NCBI RefSeq assembly: GCF_010015445.1
Contig: NC_053133.1
Span: 25,759,082 to 25,823,081 of the forward strand
Source of the DNA: Perca fluviatilis
Taxonomy: Eukaryota; Chordata; Actinopteri; Perciformes; Percidae
Direction of reading: 5' to 3'
DNA: 64,000 bases
Under the pieces are notes generated by a model. It saw nothing but the letters and a program-made list of their open reading frames with translations. It was not told where the DNA came from and did not search any database. The position numbers and the translations under genes were made by a program. Positions 1-39,929 of the stretch are shown here, piece by piece; position 1 is the first letter of the stretch; each line of letters begins with the position of its first letter.

Positions 1-432
1 TGGACACGAGAATGCATGTAGGCAATCTCTTCTCTTCTCATACTGTAGCAACAATTGTTGTTGACTGCAGGAAAGTTCATTACGGCCACTTGCCCGGTCT
101 ATATATTCAAATGAATGTATGATATGAAGTTAGGTTTAAAGAATGAATGCAGTTTTTTTTTTGCATAACCTGGCAATAACAACACTGTACTCAACAAGTT
201 GATGACTCTGAGCTCTGGGAACACTGAAGTAAAGAAACACAGGCAGTCAGAGGCTGGCAACAAACCTCCAGGTTACACTTATTTGGAAGAGAAAACAAAT
301 GGTGAAAAGGTTCAATTATCACCCAAACTGTCCGCTGTAAGCATCCATCAATCGCTGTTTGATTAATGAGGGATTACAACCGGCATTTCAGTCGCACTCG
401 CTTTTAGTTTTACCTCCAAGTAAAGTGGTTTA

Positions 433-592
433 GTCAGTCCTTCCAGAAAAATCCTTGATTATGCGGTATGTTTTCTTAAGAAATGCCATGGAATATGCTA
501 TATGATATTTATGCAGTTTTATGTGATGAAATTGCGGGAACTTGCAAAAACTGCGGTTTGATAAAAAAGAGAAAAAAAAAGAAGTGATTTGT
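433..592 (+). mobile_element. hAT-like MITE fragment (TIR CAGTCCTTCCAGAAAAA)
   Basis: The fragment begins with the same terminal sequence as the longer element at 43578-44126 and shares its AT-rich interior (GATTATGCGG, GATGAAATTGCGGGAACTTG). Only one end is present, so it is a truncated copy. Confidence 0.55.
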
Positions 593-657
593 TAATATGG
601 ACGCAGAACTAATCTCCGTCCATATTAACACGTCTGACATCATATATCACATGACCG

Positions 658-690
<33 letters not shown>

Positions 691-1308
691 GGCATGTGCG
701 TGGCGGTGTAAACAGGAAGCAGATTGTCTGACGTTACTCTGGGGTTAAAAATCATGGATGTATAAGTTGAAAACCAGCGATGCACCGAATCCAGGCTTCA
801 AATTCGGCTGAATATTTGGGCTTTTTGACGGGGTTCAGTTTCTGCCGAACCTTTGAATTTTTTCCCACCGAACCGAACCCTGCGCTTGCACTACGCGTGC
901 TACGCTGGTCGCCGTAACGACGGCGCCGTTGATTACGGGAAGGTGTTTACGTAGGTGGAGCGTTCAATGCAGCAGGCTGTGAGAAAGTGGACATGGAACT
1001 GGTGAGCAGAAACAGTTGTTGTTTGGCAGTACTTTCAGTCAAAAGAAGGCCATTCAAGTCCAGCTACATGTTCAATCTGTTCAATGCTGATTGGTCTGGT
1101 GGTGGCGAGGACCCTAAACTATACACAACATGGCCGCTGTTACAACATCTGGTACGAAACATCCGAAATAATACGAGTTGTGCGTGAAGGAATCTCCAGA
1201 CAGCAGCCAGAATGCAGCAACTTCAGGTACGGCAAAGGAAGGACAGTCACGGCTAAGAACTGGTGTTAACCAGACGACCATTATCAGGTTTGCTAGCCCT
1301 GCTGCATA

Positions 1309-1339
<31 letters not shown>

Positions 1340-1797
1340 TAAACAGTTAAAATTAAAACAAAGTGACAAATACACTGCTGTGGATATTGTTTACTTCATT
1401 AATGTGTTTACTGTGTTCATGAACTGAGGATGAGAGTAGGATTCAGTATTTGGTTTCGTTCAGAATCTTAACCAGTGGATTCGGTATTTTCGGCCGAACC
1501 CCAAAAATCTGGATTGCATGCATCCATATTGAAAATACAGAAAATACTTTGGAGAAAGAACAAAGATGGCAAAAAGTAAGAGCATGGGATTTATTAGTTT
1601 GGAGCGACGACGAGGTGGAACAGTTTCTGAAAGGTCTGTAAGCTCCCTAACCGATAAGACTGACGGACGTGCGTCGTGGTTTCCAAAGGTCTCCGTTTTA
1701 GGGGCTCCTAAACGCCGGAGTAGTGCTGATGCGAGGCGTAAACGTACCAAAACATATTGCTTTTTTATCCAAAACATAGTAGTGGAGATGTAGCCTG
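593..1797 (+). mobile_element. DNA-transposon copy (sister of 10139-10606) split by a nested hAT element
   Basis: Bases 599-774 and 1529-1797 match the two halves of the element at 10139-10606 (shared ACACGTCTGACA, CATGTGCGTGGCGGTGTAAA, ATACTTTGGAGAAAGAAC, CTAACCGATAAGAC). The middle is a later insertion. The right end GTAGTGGAGATGTAGCCT resembles the TIR of the sister copy. A short (CA)n lies at 661-689. Confidence 0.65.
775..1528 (+). mobile_element. hAT-family element remnant with a BED-finger-like coding fragment
   Basis: The left end CAGCGATGCACCGAATCC and right end (reverse complement of CTGGATTGCATGCATCCATA) form imperfect TIRs. They are flanked by near-perfect 8-bp duplications TTGAAAAC (767-774) and TTGAAAAT (1529-1536), the hAT signature. 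The interior reads KRRPFKSSYMFNLF then GGGEDPKLYTTW, like the BED finger of hAT transposases, then breaks off. It is too short to encode a transposase. A second copy is at 33240-33870. Confidence 0.7.
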
Positions 1798-2794
1798 ACT
1801 TGCTTGTGTGGTTTCACCTGTCAGACTTTTATTTATTTTTTTTTATTTTTTTATTTAATCATTTATTTCATTCATTAAAAACAAATGCAACAACAGCATT
1901 TAACATGAATGAAAAGGAGCAGAAAGAAGTAAAACTTATAATGTCTGCCCCTTATCAACACAAAATCATTTACAGTTCCAGGTCATTTGAGCTGTCTCAT
2001 ACAGCCGTCTCGTTTTCTAAGACATCAACACGAAATACATCAATACATTTCATCTGCTACTCCGCAGTATTATATTTCTGCAACATTGATAATTTAACAC
2101 ACTTCTTAAACACATAGATAGACTTTGAAGTTTTAATTCTACAATCAAGACCGTTCCACAAACTGACTCCTTTGATTGTGACACATTTTTCCTTTACATT
2201 AAAAGCCGTTTAATTTAAATAATTAATTGGAGCATATGTAACGAGTTCCCAGACCTCCGCTATTACTTTGACTGGAAATTGACTTTGGTTGGTACAACGT
2301 TATCATAACCAACAGGAGTCATGGGAATGAAAAATGGCTTTAAGAAATGTGGAACTTTCCAACAACCAAACTATTTCCAACTGGCCATTTGAGCACTTTG
2401 GGAAAAAGAGATATGAAGACAATGAATGTAGGAAGGAACATGAAAACAAACACTGTACTAATGTGGGTCAAACTTAATAAGACCAAGAATACCCTTTTAA
2501 TAAGTGACTTTTAATTAATAGGTTACTTTTTAAGCTCCTTTACTTTAACTGGTGACAGTATCAATGTTATACTCTGTGGACCCTCATCCCTGGGCACAAA
2601 AATGCTTAGCTACATAACATTAGTCATCAGCACTGTGTCGACAAAGCCCTCGAACCTTAAACCGCTCGTCTACCCTGCCAGTCCAAAATACAATGAATCG
2701 CTGCCGGGTGGTCAGGAGGAAGGAAGAAAGGAATGATGTGTGAGATGCATGCTGAGTTAATAGTGACAGAAAGGGGTTTGCCTGAGTTTAGGTT
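1798..2794. other. intergenic stretch without a recognised gene
   Basis: AT-rich sequence with a T-run near 1830-1860. 1860-2220 looks like degraded LINE or transposon sequence, but no diagnostic motif was found. No coding segment is supported. Confidence 0.4.
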
Positions 2795-2952
2795 TAGAGC
2801 CTAACTCTCGCCAAAATGTCATTTTGTAAACGTACCCGAGTCAAACTTTCGTTTAAAAGCATATTTACGACGGAAGCGCCACTTTTAAGATTGACCGTAT
2901 TTTTGTTTTCAGTCAAATGGCCTTTCGAATGGGAGTGCTAGGGGCACTTAGT

Positions 2953-3372
2953 CTGACAAGCCAGACCCACATCAGGATGTTGAGGTCTGGGAACTCACCA
3001 TTGGCAGGGCTCAATCCGAGGGGCGGGATAAACGGTTGTCTTTCAAATTCCCTCTGTACGTAATAGGATAGCGCTACAACCAATCAGAGCAACGCTAGTT
3101 GATAGATTAAACTTTTGCCGTATCCGGTCGGCAAAACTCCGAACACATCTTCCTTTTTTAAGAATGACTTCAGTGTCGTTCTTTGTTCTTTTCTCAAAGA
3201 AAAGCTGAACTCCAAGTCTTCCAGAAGCCCCGCCCACCGACTCTATACACGATGTGATTGGCCTGACCAGAGTTTGGTTTTTCCAGCTCGCAAGCCAACA
3301 GAGAGTGCCTAGACTGACCCTGGCTGCAAATTACATTTGCTGCCGCTAGGGTGCGTCTAGATTTCTAGGGCT
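2953..3372 (-). mobile_element. MITE copy carrying a RecQ-like helicase segment (family A)
   Basis: The element starts near CTGACAAGCCAGACCCACAT and ends near GCGTCTAGATTTCTAGG. Other copies are at 39930-40354 and 61757-62232. On the minus strand it carries FGV then LPTGYGKS-like coding sequence, a Walker-A (P-loop) segment, interrupted by frameshifts. Confidence 0.65.
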
Positions 3373-3543
3373 AAGGGGCACTACTAAATCTCTATTTTTA
3401 AAATACTAAGAAGGCCCGACACAACATGGAACTTTGCTCCAAGTATCACCAGGGGCTCTACACCTGAACTCAGCAGTGAAAACGTTGTTTGTGTTCACAG
3501 AGTTTACTAAAAAGAAAGGTTTTAACAACTCACTTTAGCTGTT

Positions 3544-3812
3544 GGTTTTTCCGCTCGCCACCATCTTGCCATTAAAAAAAGAGTCGATCTCCGAATGAAC
3601 GGACTCCGTAGGAGGAAATGTCATTCAAATATGAGGCTCCTTTTTCAACTACAAGGTCAACATTGTTTTTGACTAACGACAAAACAAGAAATAATCTGTG
3701 CATTAATATGGAACTAAGCTTTAGGAGCTTTCCATCTTTACTCTCCTCCCTGTTACGCTGAATTCGGAGATTTTTTGACTGGCAAGATGGACGGCGAGCG
3801 GAAAAACCAACT
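3544..3812. mobile_element. small inverted-repeat element (TIR GGTTTTTCCGCTCGCC)
   Basis: The ends TTGGTTTTTCCGCTCGCCA and its near reverse complement GGCGAGCGGAAAAACCAAC bracket about 270 bp. It has no coding content and is nested in the long-armed element. Confidence 0.55.
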
Positions 3813-4312
3813 AGCCTCGTGAGACCGTCCTGATCTGGCGAGCTCCAGTTTTCCACTCGCAGATCACTCTGGCATCTTGAGGTAGAGAAAATTTGGAGCC
3901 ATTTGCCAAACGACCGACCAATCAGCGTTGGTTTTGAGGGGCAACGAGAAGAGACTGTTCAGTCTAAACAACGTGGCGGCTTCCACGGATGAGATGAGCG
4001 TAGCTATCGCGCAACTTATCCGAATTAGAAAGTATTCCTTCATTGAAAGAAGAGCAAAAAAAACGGCACTGGAGGCTTTTCTCGTAGGAAAAGAAGTTTT
4101 TGCTCTTCTCCCGACTGGTTTCGGCAAGAGGTTTGATCCGATTGGTTGATTTGACCCGTCTATCACCAATTTATAGGTGGTGATAGAAGGATGGTTTATC
4201 CAATCAACTAACCAGGATTTTCGCCCCTTCCCAAAAGTTCTCCAACGGAAAGTTCCCAGATGGATATGCCGAGCAAATGCGAAGCGATCCATCTGGTGGA
4301 GTCAGGTTAAAA
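3812..4312 (+). mobile_element. transposon unit carrying a helicase-like Walker-A segment (family B)
   Basis: The plus strand at 3994-4149 reads RAKKTALEAFLVGKEVFALL followed by PTGFGKR. This is the Q-motif-proximal helix and P-loop of a RecQ-type helicase, followed by loss of frame. It is too short to act as a helicase and is a captured exon fragment. Its sequence differs from family A although the protein motif is the same. Confidence 0.55.
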
Positions 4313-4954
4313 ACCAGCAGCTACAGTGAGTTGTTAAAACCTTTCTTTTTAGTAAACTCTGTGAACACAAACAACGTTTTCACTGCTGAGTTCATTTGTA
4401 GAGCCCCCGGTGATACTTGGAGCAAAGTTTCATGTTGTGTCGAGCCTTCTTAGTGTTTTAAAAATAGAGATTTTGATGCGATCACAGTAGTGCCCCTAGC
4501 ACTCCCATTCAAAAGGCTGTTTGAACGAAAATGAGAATTCGGTCAATCTTAAAAGTGGCGCTTCGGTCCTAAATATGCTTCTAAAATGAAAGTTTGCCTC
4601 GTGTACATTCACAAAAAGACCCTAGGTTGCATTTTTGGCGAGAGTTACGCTTTATTTAACATGCAGTGTTGCAGAGTGAAAAATTCATACCTTTTGGAGC
4701 CCGGGCGAACAATCACAGGCTTTGACGGCTGAGCGTTAAGGGGCCGCTCGCATTTCCTGTGTTTATGTTTCCCTGGTTCTAACAGAGGAGACAAGAAGAG
4801 GAGAGAATAACTCAAAATGTGCCACAACCCATTCAGGGGTTTGCAAGTAGCAACCAGTCAGCTCAAACGATTTCGAGGCACATGCAGTCGGGACAGTCTA
4901 TAGAAACATATGTCAGACATTGATGGATTTCCAAAATATACAAAGAATTTTTTT

Positions 4955-5425
4955 CTTTTCCTTGTTCCTCAGGACGACTGAGATTATTTTCAGAAAGTTT
5001 CTGATTATTTTGAGATACTAACTCCATTATTTTGAGATACAAAGTCTATATTACGTGACATGTTGTCATTATTGTCATATTCAGTCATTATTTTGAGAAG
5101 GTTTCTTATTACTAACTCATTATTGAGCTACATTCCCATTATTTTGAGAAAGTTTCTCATTATTATGAGATATGGAGTCATTATTTTGAGAAAGTTTCAT
5201 TATTTTCTTATTATTTTGGGGTTACCAACTCATTATTGAGCTACAGTCTCATTATTTTGAAATACTCATTATTTTGAGATACAAAGTCTATATTATGTGA
5301 ACTTTTCTCATTATTGTGATATTCTGAGTCATTATTTTGAGAAAGTTTCTTATTATTTTGGGGTTACTAAGTCAGTTATGAGATACTATCTCATTATTTT
5401 AAGATACTAAGTCAATATTATGAAT
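4955..5425. repeat. degenerate tandem array of TCATTATTTTGAGAAAGTTT-type units
   Basis: Repeated phrases such as CATTATTTTGAGATACTAAG and GAGAAAGTTTCTCATTATT alternate over about 470 bp. A short reverse-complement block of the same units lies at 6535-6710. Confidence 0.7.
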
Positions 5426-6534
5426 TTTTTTTTGGTGAAAATGGGCTTCCACAGATTTTAAAATAGAAAACAAGGGGTAACCGTTTACCAACTTTACATA
5501 CACTGCGTGAGAGAAGCTAGCCTCCGTTAAGTTACCTTCTTTAGTTGTCATAACAACATAAGACCTTTTCACAGATGTAAACATAAACATTCTAAATGGA
5601 ACCAAGTTGATTTCCGGTTGCAGTGGACGTGAATGGCATCAACTGACAGGAAGTTAACAAGGGGCCAGGCTGTTGTTGCCTAGCAATGGAATTCCATTGA
5701 AAAGGTCTAGCTATATTACGGAGACCTTACATGCCAAGATAAGAACCCCAAAACAAAGGCTACACATAACGGTGCACGTACAGCTCTGGTACCCGAAGAT
5801 GAAGGGGGTGATGCTGGCTAATAATGTCTAAAGGTGTAAATATATCGTATTTTACGCCACAGCTAGAGACCTGAGTAGCTAAATTAACTGTCACGACTCT
5901 CAGTGGTGGTGACAGGAGCTATGGGGGGCATACGACTCTGCTAAACTGGGGTAACAGCTTTTTAGCTTAGCTGCTAAAATCCAGCCGTCTCACCTCGGCG
6001 GTGCGAATCCCCACAACCCCTCTTCGACCAGGCAGCTCTGGCTCCTTCGGACATGAAGTTGCGGGTTCGATTCCGGAATCAAGAAAGCGGGCGGCAGCGG
6101 TGCACTGCCATGTTATCGTCCATATGCCTAGACGAAGAGACCCCCCCAACTCGGCTCTAAATTAAACGGGTAACAAACAAACCACAGCAGTCCACAGGCT
6201 TTGCGGACGCCATTTTCTGCCTCGGCGTCATTTCCCTTTTGGGCGGAACTGAAGGGCGTTGTGCGGTGCAACAAAGATTGTATATTATGAGATAGATGTG
6301 TCACTCTCCACTGTGTGTGTGTTGTTACAGGCATGGACTGTTAATATAAAAAATATACAGTCTATGGTTACAGGTCTCAAAACCTGCAGCACAACATTTC
6401 ATTTGTCCTGCAAAAAAAAAAGCCCAGCATCATCAGAGGTGAAATATTACTCAAGTACAAATATATGAAAGCAAATTTCCGCAAATGTGATAAAAAAAAG
6501 ATCCTGTAAATCAGTATAATGACTAAATTTCTTA
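5426..6534. other. intergenic, tRNA-like B-box but no supported gene
   Basis: GCGGGTTCGATTCCGGAATC near 6060 resembles a tRNA B box but has no matching A box or cloverleaf. Probably a degraded SINE. No coding region is supported. Confidence 0.35.
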
Positions 6535-6710
6535 AAACAATGACTCAGTATCCCAGAAAAAAATGACAAACATTCGTAACATAATGACAATCTTTCTCAA
6601 GATAATGAGAAACTTTCTCAAAATACACTACGTCAATTTTTTGAGATAGTAAGTCATTATTTTGAGAAATGTTCTCATTCTTTTGATATACTAACTCATT
6701 CGAATGAATT
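6535..6710. repeat. inverted block of the TCATTATTTTGAG-type array
   Basis: Phrases such as AATGAGAAACTTTCTCAAAA are the reverse complement of the units at 4955-5425. Confidence 0.5.
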
Positions 6711-6794
6711 ACATGATCTTTTTTCTTAGTGGGCACAGTCTAACAGTTTTACTTGTTTTGTTTTTTGCATAAGTTATTGTCTTCTTTTTTTAAG

Positions 6795-6915
6795 TTTATT
6801 TTTTGGGGCATTTCCGCCTTTAATGGACAGGACAGCTAGGTGAGAAAGGGGAGAGAGCGGGGGACTCGAACCCTTGACCTCGGCACAAACCGAACTGAAC
6901 CAACCCTGCCACTGA
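6795..6915 (-). mobile_element. tRNA-derived SINE fragment
   Basis: GGGGCATTTCCGCCTTTAAT starts the tail-side sequence common to the SINEs at 12000, 28823 and 41105. GGGACTCGAACCC is the reverse complement of a B box. Diverged at its 5' end. Confidence 0.5.
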
Positions 6916-7345
6916 AGTTATTGTCTTAATATATAGCTCCATTTCTTTTTTGAAAACATGAAAGTGAGGTTTAGCATATTTACATTTACAAATGTAAAAG
7001 TTTGCCAAAAATATAGTACTATAGTAAAATATATAGTATTAAGATTGATTAGAAAACTGTTTTCACATATTGTGTTGAACCTTAGAAAACAATAAAACAC
7101 CTTTTTTTCAGTAAAAGCTATAATATTATCCATATGAGACACTTAGACTTTACTTTTTTTGCATTAAATACTTTAAGTACATTTGATTTACTTGCGTCCA
7201 TACATAAAGGATCTTAATACTTTCTCTACCCCTGATCATCATTCATTTAAAACATTCATCTCACATGGCAATGCAATTTGATTTATATACAGATCACATT
7301 ATGACCTGTAGGCTACCCAACGAGCTTTACATTGAATGCATGTGG

Positions 7346-7359
7346 GATTAATAAAATCA

Positions 7360-7436
<77 letters not shown>
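7346..7436. repeat. (CTAT)n microsatellite at a probable LINE 3' end
   Basis: About 22 perfect CTAT units follow GGGATTAATAAAATCAAT, the kind of 3' terminus seen on fish non-LTR elements. Confidence 0.9.
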
Positions 7437-7437
<1 letters not shown>

Positions 7438-8084
7438 AGTCTTGCATTATCTGGGTGTCAATTCTTGAGCAACAAATGATAGTTGTGTAAGTATCTACTT
7501 TTAAGTTATTAGGCTGTTTCAGTTAATGTTGTGTTTAATCACATATGGATTTGCATTTAGTCACATTTCAAATTATTTTACAAAACAACAAACCTAGGGG
7601 TAGCCCAGCATTTCAGGATTCATTACAGAACTACACACACCACAAAACAAAACTACAAAAGCTCTTTATGGCGTCAATAAACAGCGACGGACCCGACCCA
7701 TGAATTAAAAAAACATGTTTCACAAACATATTTCTTTACTTTTAGAAGCAGGAAAACAGATCAAAATTCGAGGCCTGTTCGGTGTTAATCGGTTGTTAAC
7801 GGCATATAAACTACATCAGCTTTATTAAGTAAAATATATTTTATAGTAAAAAAAAAAAAAATTGCATCAGATTTTGTGAAAGGACCCCTTTGCATCTACT
7901 TGGATGAGTCACGCGAGTTTCAAACCACGTCTTTGTCATTTATCAGAGAAAATAAATATATAACATATGTCTTGTTTCAAAAAATATGTGATTTTGTATT
8001 AACAATACAAAAAAAGAATCATAATTTGATGTAATAACTGATTGTTGGAAAAGGGAAAGAGCCGTTTTTAGCGGTTGATCAGGC
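7437..8084. other. AT-rich intergenic region upstream of eif2s3
   Basis: No recognised repeat or coding segment. It contains A-runs near 7850 and is the likely location of the eif2s3 promoter at its right end. Confidence 0.35.
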
Positions 8085-8124
8085 ATTCGGCGGAGCCTCC
8101 TTCTTCATTCCCTTTTCATTCAAG
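8085..8124 (+). promoter_or_regulatory. eif2s3: pyrimidine-rich 5' leader of eif2s3
   Basis: The bases just before the start codon are C/T-rich (CCTCCTTCTTCATTCCCTTT) and the ATG sits in AAGATGG context. This resembles the 5' leaders of housekeeping translation-factor genes. The transcription start cannot be placed from sequence, so a TOP-type leader is only suggested. Confidence 0.3.
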
Positions 8125-22639
<14,515 letters not shown>

Positions 22640-23035
22640 GGAGAGAGAAGGAAACGCTGCCGTCACCTGGACACCACAACCATCACACTCTTCTTCTTGG
22701 CCTTTTGTTGCTTTTTTATTTTTATTTTTTTTCCCCCCCACAAGAAGTAAAGAAGGGAACGCAACAGGACACGTCAGTGTTTTAAAGATGCCTCCTCCCT
22801 CCGCTCGTCTTCCTCAGCAGCGACATGAGGAGGTCAGATTAGGCCCAGTTCAGCCTTTTTCACCTGTTTTTATTTACTGCAGAGGAGGAAGAGGAGGAGG
22901 AGGGGGGGGAGGCCCTTTAGACTACGATAACAACCCTGCAGGGAAGGTTCACATTCAGCCACTTGCGAAGCGAGACCTGGACGTTGATTCAGTACAGAAA
23001 TGACCCTGTGCTGTCCGCAGATTTCAGTCAGATCT

Positions 23036-23041
23036 AATAAA
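23036..23041 (+). terminator. eif2s3: poly(A) signal AATAAA of eif2s3
   Basis: A canonical AATAAA lies about 400 nt after the TGA at 22637-22639. It is followed within 30 nt by GT-rich sequence typical of a cleavage region. No better signal lies between it and the stop codon. Confidence 0.75.
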
Positions 23042-23126
23042 ATACATTTGGAAGAAATGTGCTCGTCTGTGTCGGCTCTCATTGTGTTGCAGCTGAAAAT
23101 GCAAATTGACTGCAGAGAAGTCTTAG

Positions 23127-24030
23127 CCTGGTTGACCCCAGACACTTCTCAGTTGTAACTGATGCTACGTTCTCACGTGGCCGGCTGTTTTCATAGACGG
23201 ACATTACAACCTCTCCGGTTTTCAAAAGTAACATCGTGCAGTGTATATATGCCGTCAAGAGCACGCCGGACCTGTAGGTGGCGGTGTAACGAGAAGCTCC
23301 AAGCCCACGTTGGCCAATCAGAATCCTGGAAATAGCAACAACCGCAACAAATCACTTCCTCTCTCTTCTCTTCCTCACTTCCTCGGCTGCCCGAACCTCC
23401 ACGAAGTTTTCCAAAATCTCCAATCTGGCCGGAGTTTGTAGAAAGAATCGTTTTCAAATTCTCAGTTTGCGTGTGAACGAAGGGCACAAATGAAGGGAAA
23501 TGTCTGTTTTTCAAAAATAACCACGTACGTGTAATCGATGTATTAGAAGAGGGGGGGTCTGGGGAAGTTTCATTCACAGCCCATTTCCAAAGGGGCGTCT
23601 CCAACGGACGCCGCTCAAATGCCTCTGGGCGCAACTGGATAGACTTAAAACCTGCTGTCGCTGTGCTCTTGTCATTGTGTAAAGCCCGCCTCAGCGGTTG
23701 TGATTGGTGTAAAGCCCGCCTCAGCGGTTGTGATTGGTGTAAAGCCCGCCTCAGCGGTTGTGATTGGTGTAAAGCCCGCCTCAGCGGTTGTGATTGGTGT
23801 AAAGCCCGCCTCAACGGTTGTGATTGGTGTAAAGCCCGCCTAACGGTTGTGATTGGTGTAGAGCCCGCCTCAACGGTTGTGATTGGTGTAGAGCCCGCCT
23901 CAGCGGTTGTGATTGGCGCCTCGATTTGGATAATTTTGAAATGGTCTTGAATGGGCTCTTGGCCAGACGGACTTGCAGAGCAAATCTCAAATTTGCCAGA
24001 AGTTCGTCAGGGTTTACCCAGGCTAGATGA
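23127..24030 (+). mobile_element. MITE (TAGCCTGGTTGACCC / GGTTTACCCAGGCTA ends) with 30-bp array
   Basis: Imperfect TIRs TAGCCTGGTTGACCCC and, reversed, TAGCCTGGGTAAACCC bracket about 900 bp between eif2s3 and lrrc31. Confidence 0.6.
23675..23918 (+). repeat. 30-bp minisatellite, about 9 copies
   Basis: The unit TGATTGGTGTAAAGCCCGCC plus TCAGCGGTTG is repeated with near identity. Each unit has an inverted CCAAT (ATTGG) and a GC-rich CCCGCC box. Confidence 0.95.
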
Positions 24031-24453
24031 GTATACACCTTTCAAAGGTCCAAAGGATTTAATACTCCAAACGTTCATGTGTTGATCTGCAGTATATAAA
24101 GTAAAAAAATATATAATAACAAAATTATCTATTAAAATTAGCTCCACAAAACCACAGCAGCAATGTTAAAGTGATAAGGGACTGTTCGTTTTTTAAATAC
24201 CGAACGGTCCCTAACTCAACTTTATCGGTCACCTTTCACACAAACAGTGATTTGAAAATTGAAACGCAAACCTAAAATAAAGATATTACAACATATGTTA
24301 CAATGTAAATTTACTTTTAAATATACAGAGAGCCCTTTTTTTATTCAAATATCAAAAACAAATGCATCCATAAATGTAAGCCAGTGATATGAAATGCTTC
24401 AATCTGAAATGGGCCAAGTGATTTTACTTTGAGTATATTTATTGCTAATACTT

Positions 24454-24652
24454 ACAGTATCTCACAAAAGTGAGTACACCCCTCACATTTTGGAAATATT
24501 TCATTATATCTTTTAATAGGACAACACTGAAGAAATTACACTTTGCTACAATGTAAAGTATTAAGTGTACAGCTTGTAGGCCTACAGCTTAAAAGATATA
24601 ATGAAATATTTACTCAAATGTGAGGGGTGTACTCACTTTTGTGAGATACTTA
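24454..24652. mobile_element. Tc1/mariner-type MITE
   Basis: The inverted ends CAGTATCTCACAAAAGTGAG and CTCACTTTTGTGAGATACT, then TACACCCCTCACATTT, match a widespread fish Tc1-like terminus. About 200 bp, mostly palindromic. Confidence 0.8.
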
Positions 24653-25098
24653 TATACTTGTATTTGGGTAACTTTTATAATACTTGTATACTTGTATTTG
24701 CGTGACTTTTATAATACTTGTATACTTGTATTTGGGTGACTTTTATAATACTTGTATACTTGTATTTGGGTGACTTTTATAATACTTATATACTTGTATT
24801 TGGGGGACTTTTATAATAGGCCTACTTATATACTTGTATTTGGGGGACTTTTATAATACTTATATACTTGTATTTGGGGGACTTTTATAACACTTATGTA
24901 CTTGTATTTGGGTGACTTTTATAATACTTATATACTTGTATTTGGGGGACTTTTATAACACTTATATACTTGTATTTGGGGGACTTTTATAATACTTATA
25001 TACTTGTATTTGGGGGACTTTTATAACACTTATATACTTGTATTTGGGGGACTTTTATAATACTTATATACTTGTATTTGCGTGACTTTTACTGGAGT
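24653..25098 (+). repeat. 34-bp minisatellite, about 13 copies
   Basis: The unit ACTTGTATTTGGGTGACTTT plus TATAATACTTGTAT repeats with a G/T change (GGGGGAC / GGGTGAC / GCGTGAC). It lies directly after the Tc1-like MITE. Confidence 0.93.
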
Positions 25099-25233
25099 AC
25101 TTCCATCTGTGGTTGTGTCTCAGTGCATTGAAGAGTAAGTGGATCCTCGTGCACAGGGAGGGTGATGATGCCGACATTTACTGAAGGTGTTGTCGCACTT
25201 CCGGGATGATCCACCTGACGAACACGGGACGCG

Positions 25234-25241
25234 TGACGTCA
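25234..25241 (+). promoter_or_regulatory. lrrc31: palindromic CRE (TGACGTCA) upstream of lrrc31
   Basis: A perfect 8-bp CREB/ATF site lies 270 bp upstream of the lrrc31 start codon in a CpG-containing stretch (25195-25270). This is the most promoter-like sequence between eif2s3 and lrrc31. The function is inferred from motif and position only. Confidence 0.4.
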
Positions 25242-25267
25242 TCCAGGTTTTAAACTCCGAGCGAACG

Positions 25268-25460
25268 GAGCTGATCCGAAGTAGCGATTGATGAAGTTTG
25301 GCTGCAGGTGTGATTTAAGTTAAACGTGACTTTACTGAGAGTCGGTGCCGGTTTTGTCTTTTTAATCTATTTATCTATTCTCTCTTCACGTTCGGACTTG
25401 AACGCATCACCGTGACGAGGAACGACAGATAAACACACTCGAGTTTTTTTATTTATGTAT
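25268..25460 (+). repeat. segment duplicated in eif2s3 intron 10 (copy upstream of lrrc31)
   Basis: Matches 17840-18025. It lies between the CRE and the lrrc31 start codon, so it is probably promoter or 5' UTR sequence. Confidence 0.7.
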
Positions 25461-25510
25461 TTTCTAACATTTGCTTCTTGTTTTCGGAGCTCAGCCCTTG
25501 AAACCCGCCC

Positions 25511-39578
<14,068 letters not shown>

Positions 39579-39822
39579 GCACCGAAACTCGGGAGGTGCT
39601 TATCTGATGTCATACGTCACTGATGAAGGAATTAAAAAGCATCTCCAGCACGCTGAGATTTAAACAGACACTCACGTATAGTCGTCAAGATTCAACAGAT
39701 TTCGTTATTTGTCATATTTATGCTCCACATGACAAAAAACATTTTGGTAACCAGTCAGTAAATAAATCAGTGTAAGACAGATGATTTTACAATGATCCGC
39801 TCATGAATGAAAGCACCTGTTA

Positions 39823-39832
39823 AATAAATAAA
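39823..39832 (+). terminator. lrrc31: overlapping poly(A) signals of lrrc31
   Basis: Two overlapping AATAAA hexamers (39823-39828 and 39827-39832) lie about 245 nt after the TAG at 39576-39578. They precede the repeat-filled spacer to lrrc34. Confidence 0.65.
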
Positions 39833-39929
39833 GATTGCACTAAAATAGAATACAATAAGTAGTTTTTGTTAATATTTTAGAGGAACAGTCTCTTATTCAT
39901 ATTCTCCGGTGAAGCGGTCTGATTCTAGC

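Larger units (their letters stand above)
2795..4650. mobile_element. long-armed inverted-repeat DNA transposon with further elements nested inside
   Basis: The left arm (2795-2950 and 3373-3545) and right arm (4310-4650) are inverted copies. Shared landmarks include the CTCGCCAAAA region, AAGTGGCGC/GCGCCACTT, the TAGTGCCCC region and GTGAACACAAACAACGTTTT. The left arm is interrupted by a helicase-fragment MITE (2953-3372). The centre holds another inverted-repeat unit (3544-3812) and a second helicase-fragment unit (3812-4312). Confidence 0.7.

Noticed and set aside
3928..4149. 73-codon ORF with a P-loop as a helicase gene
   Set aside because: It covers only the Q-motif/Walker-A region, loses frame directly after, and sits in nested transposons.
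6050..6085. tRNA-like GGTTCGATTCC near 6065
   Set aside because: No matching A box or cloverleaf; probably degraded SINE sequence.
23663..25098. Regularly spaced 30-34-bp repeats resembling CRISPR arrays
   Set aside because: Units are contiguous with no unique spacers, and the context is a vertebrate genome; these are minisatellites.
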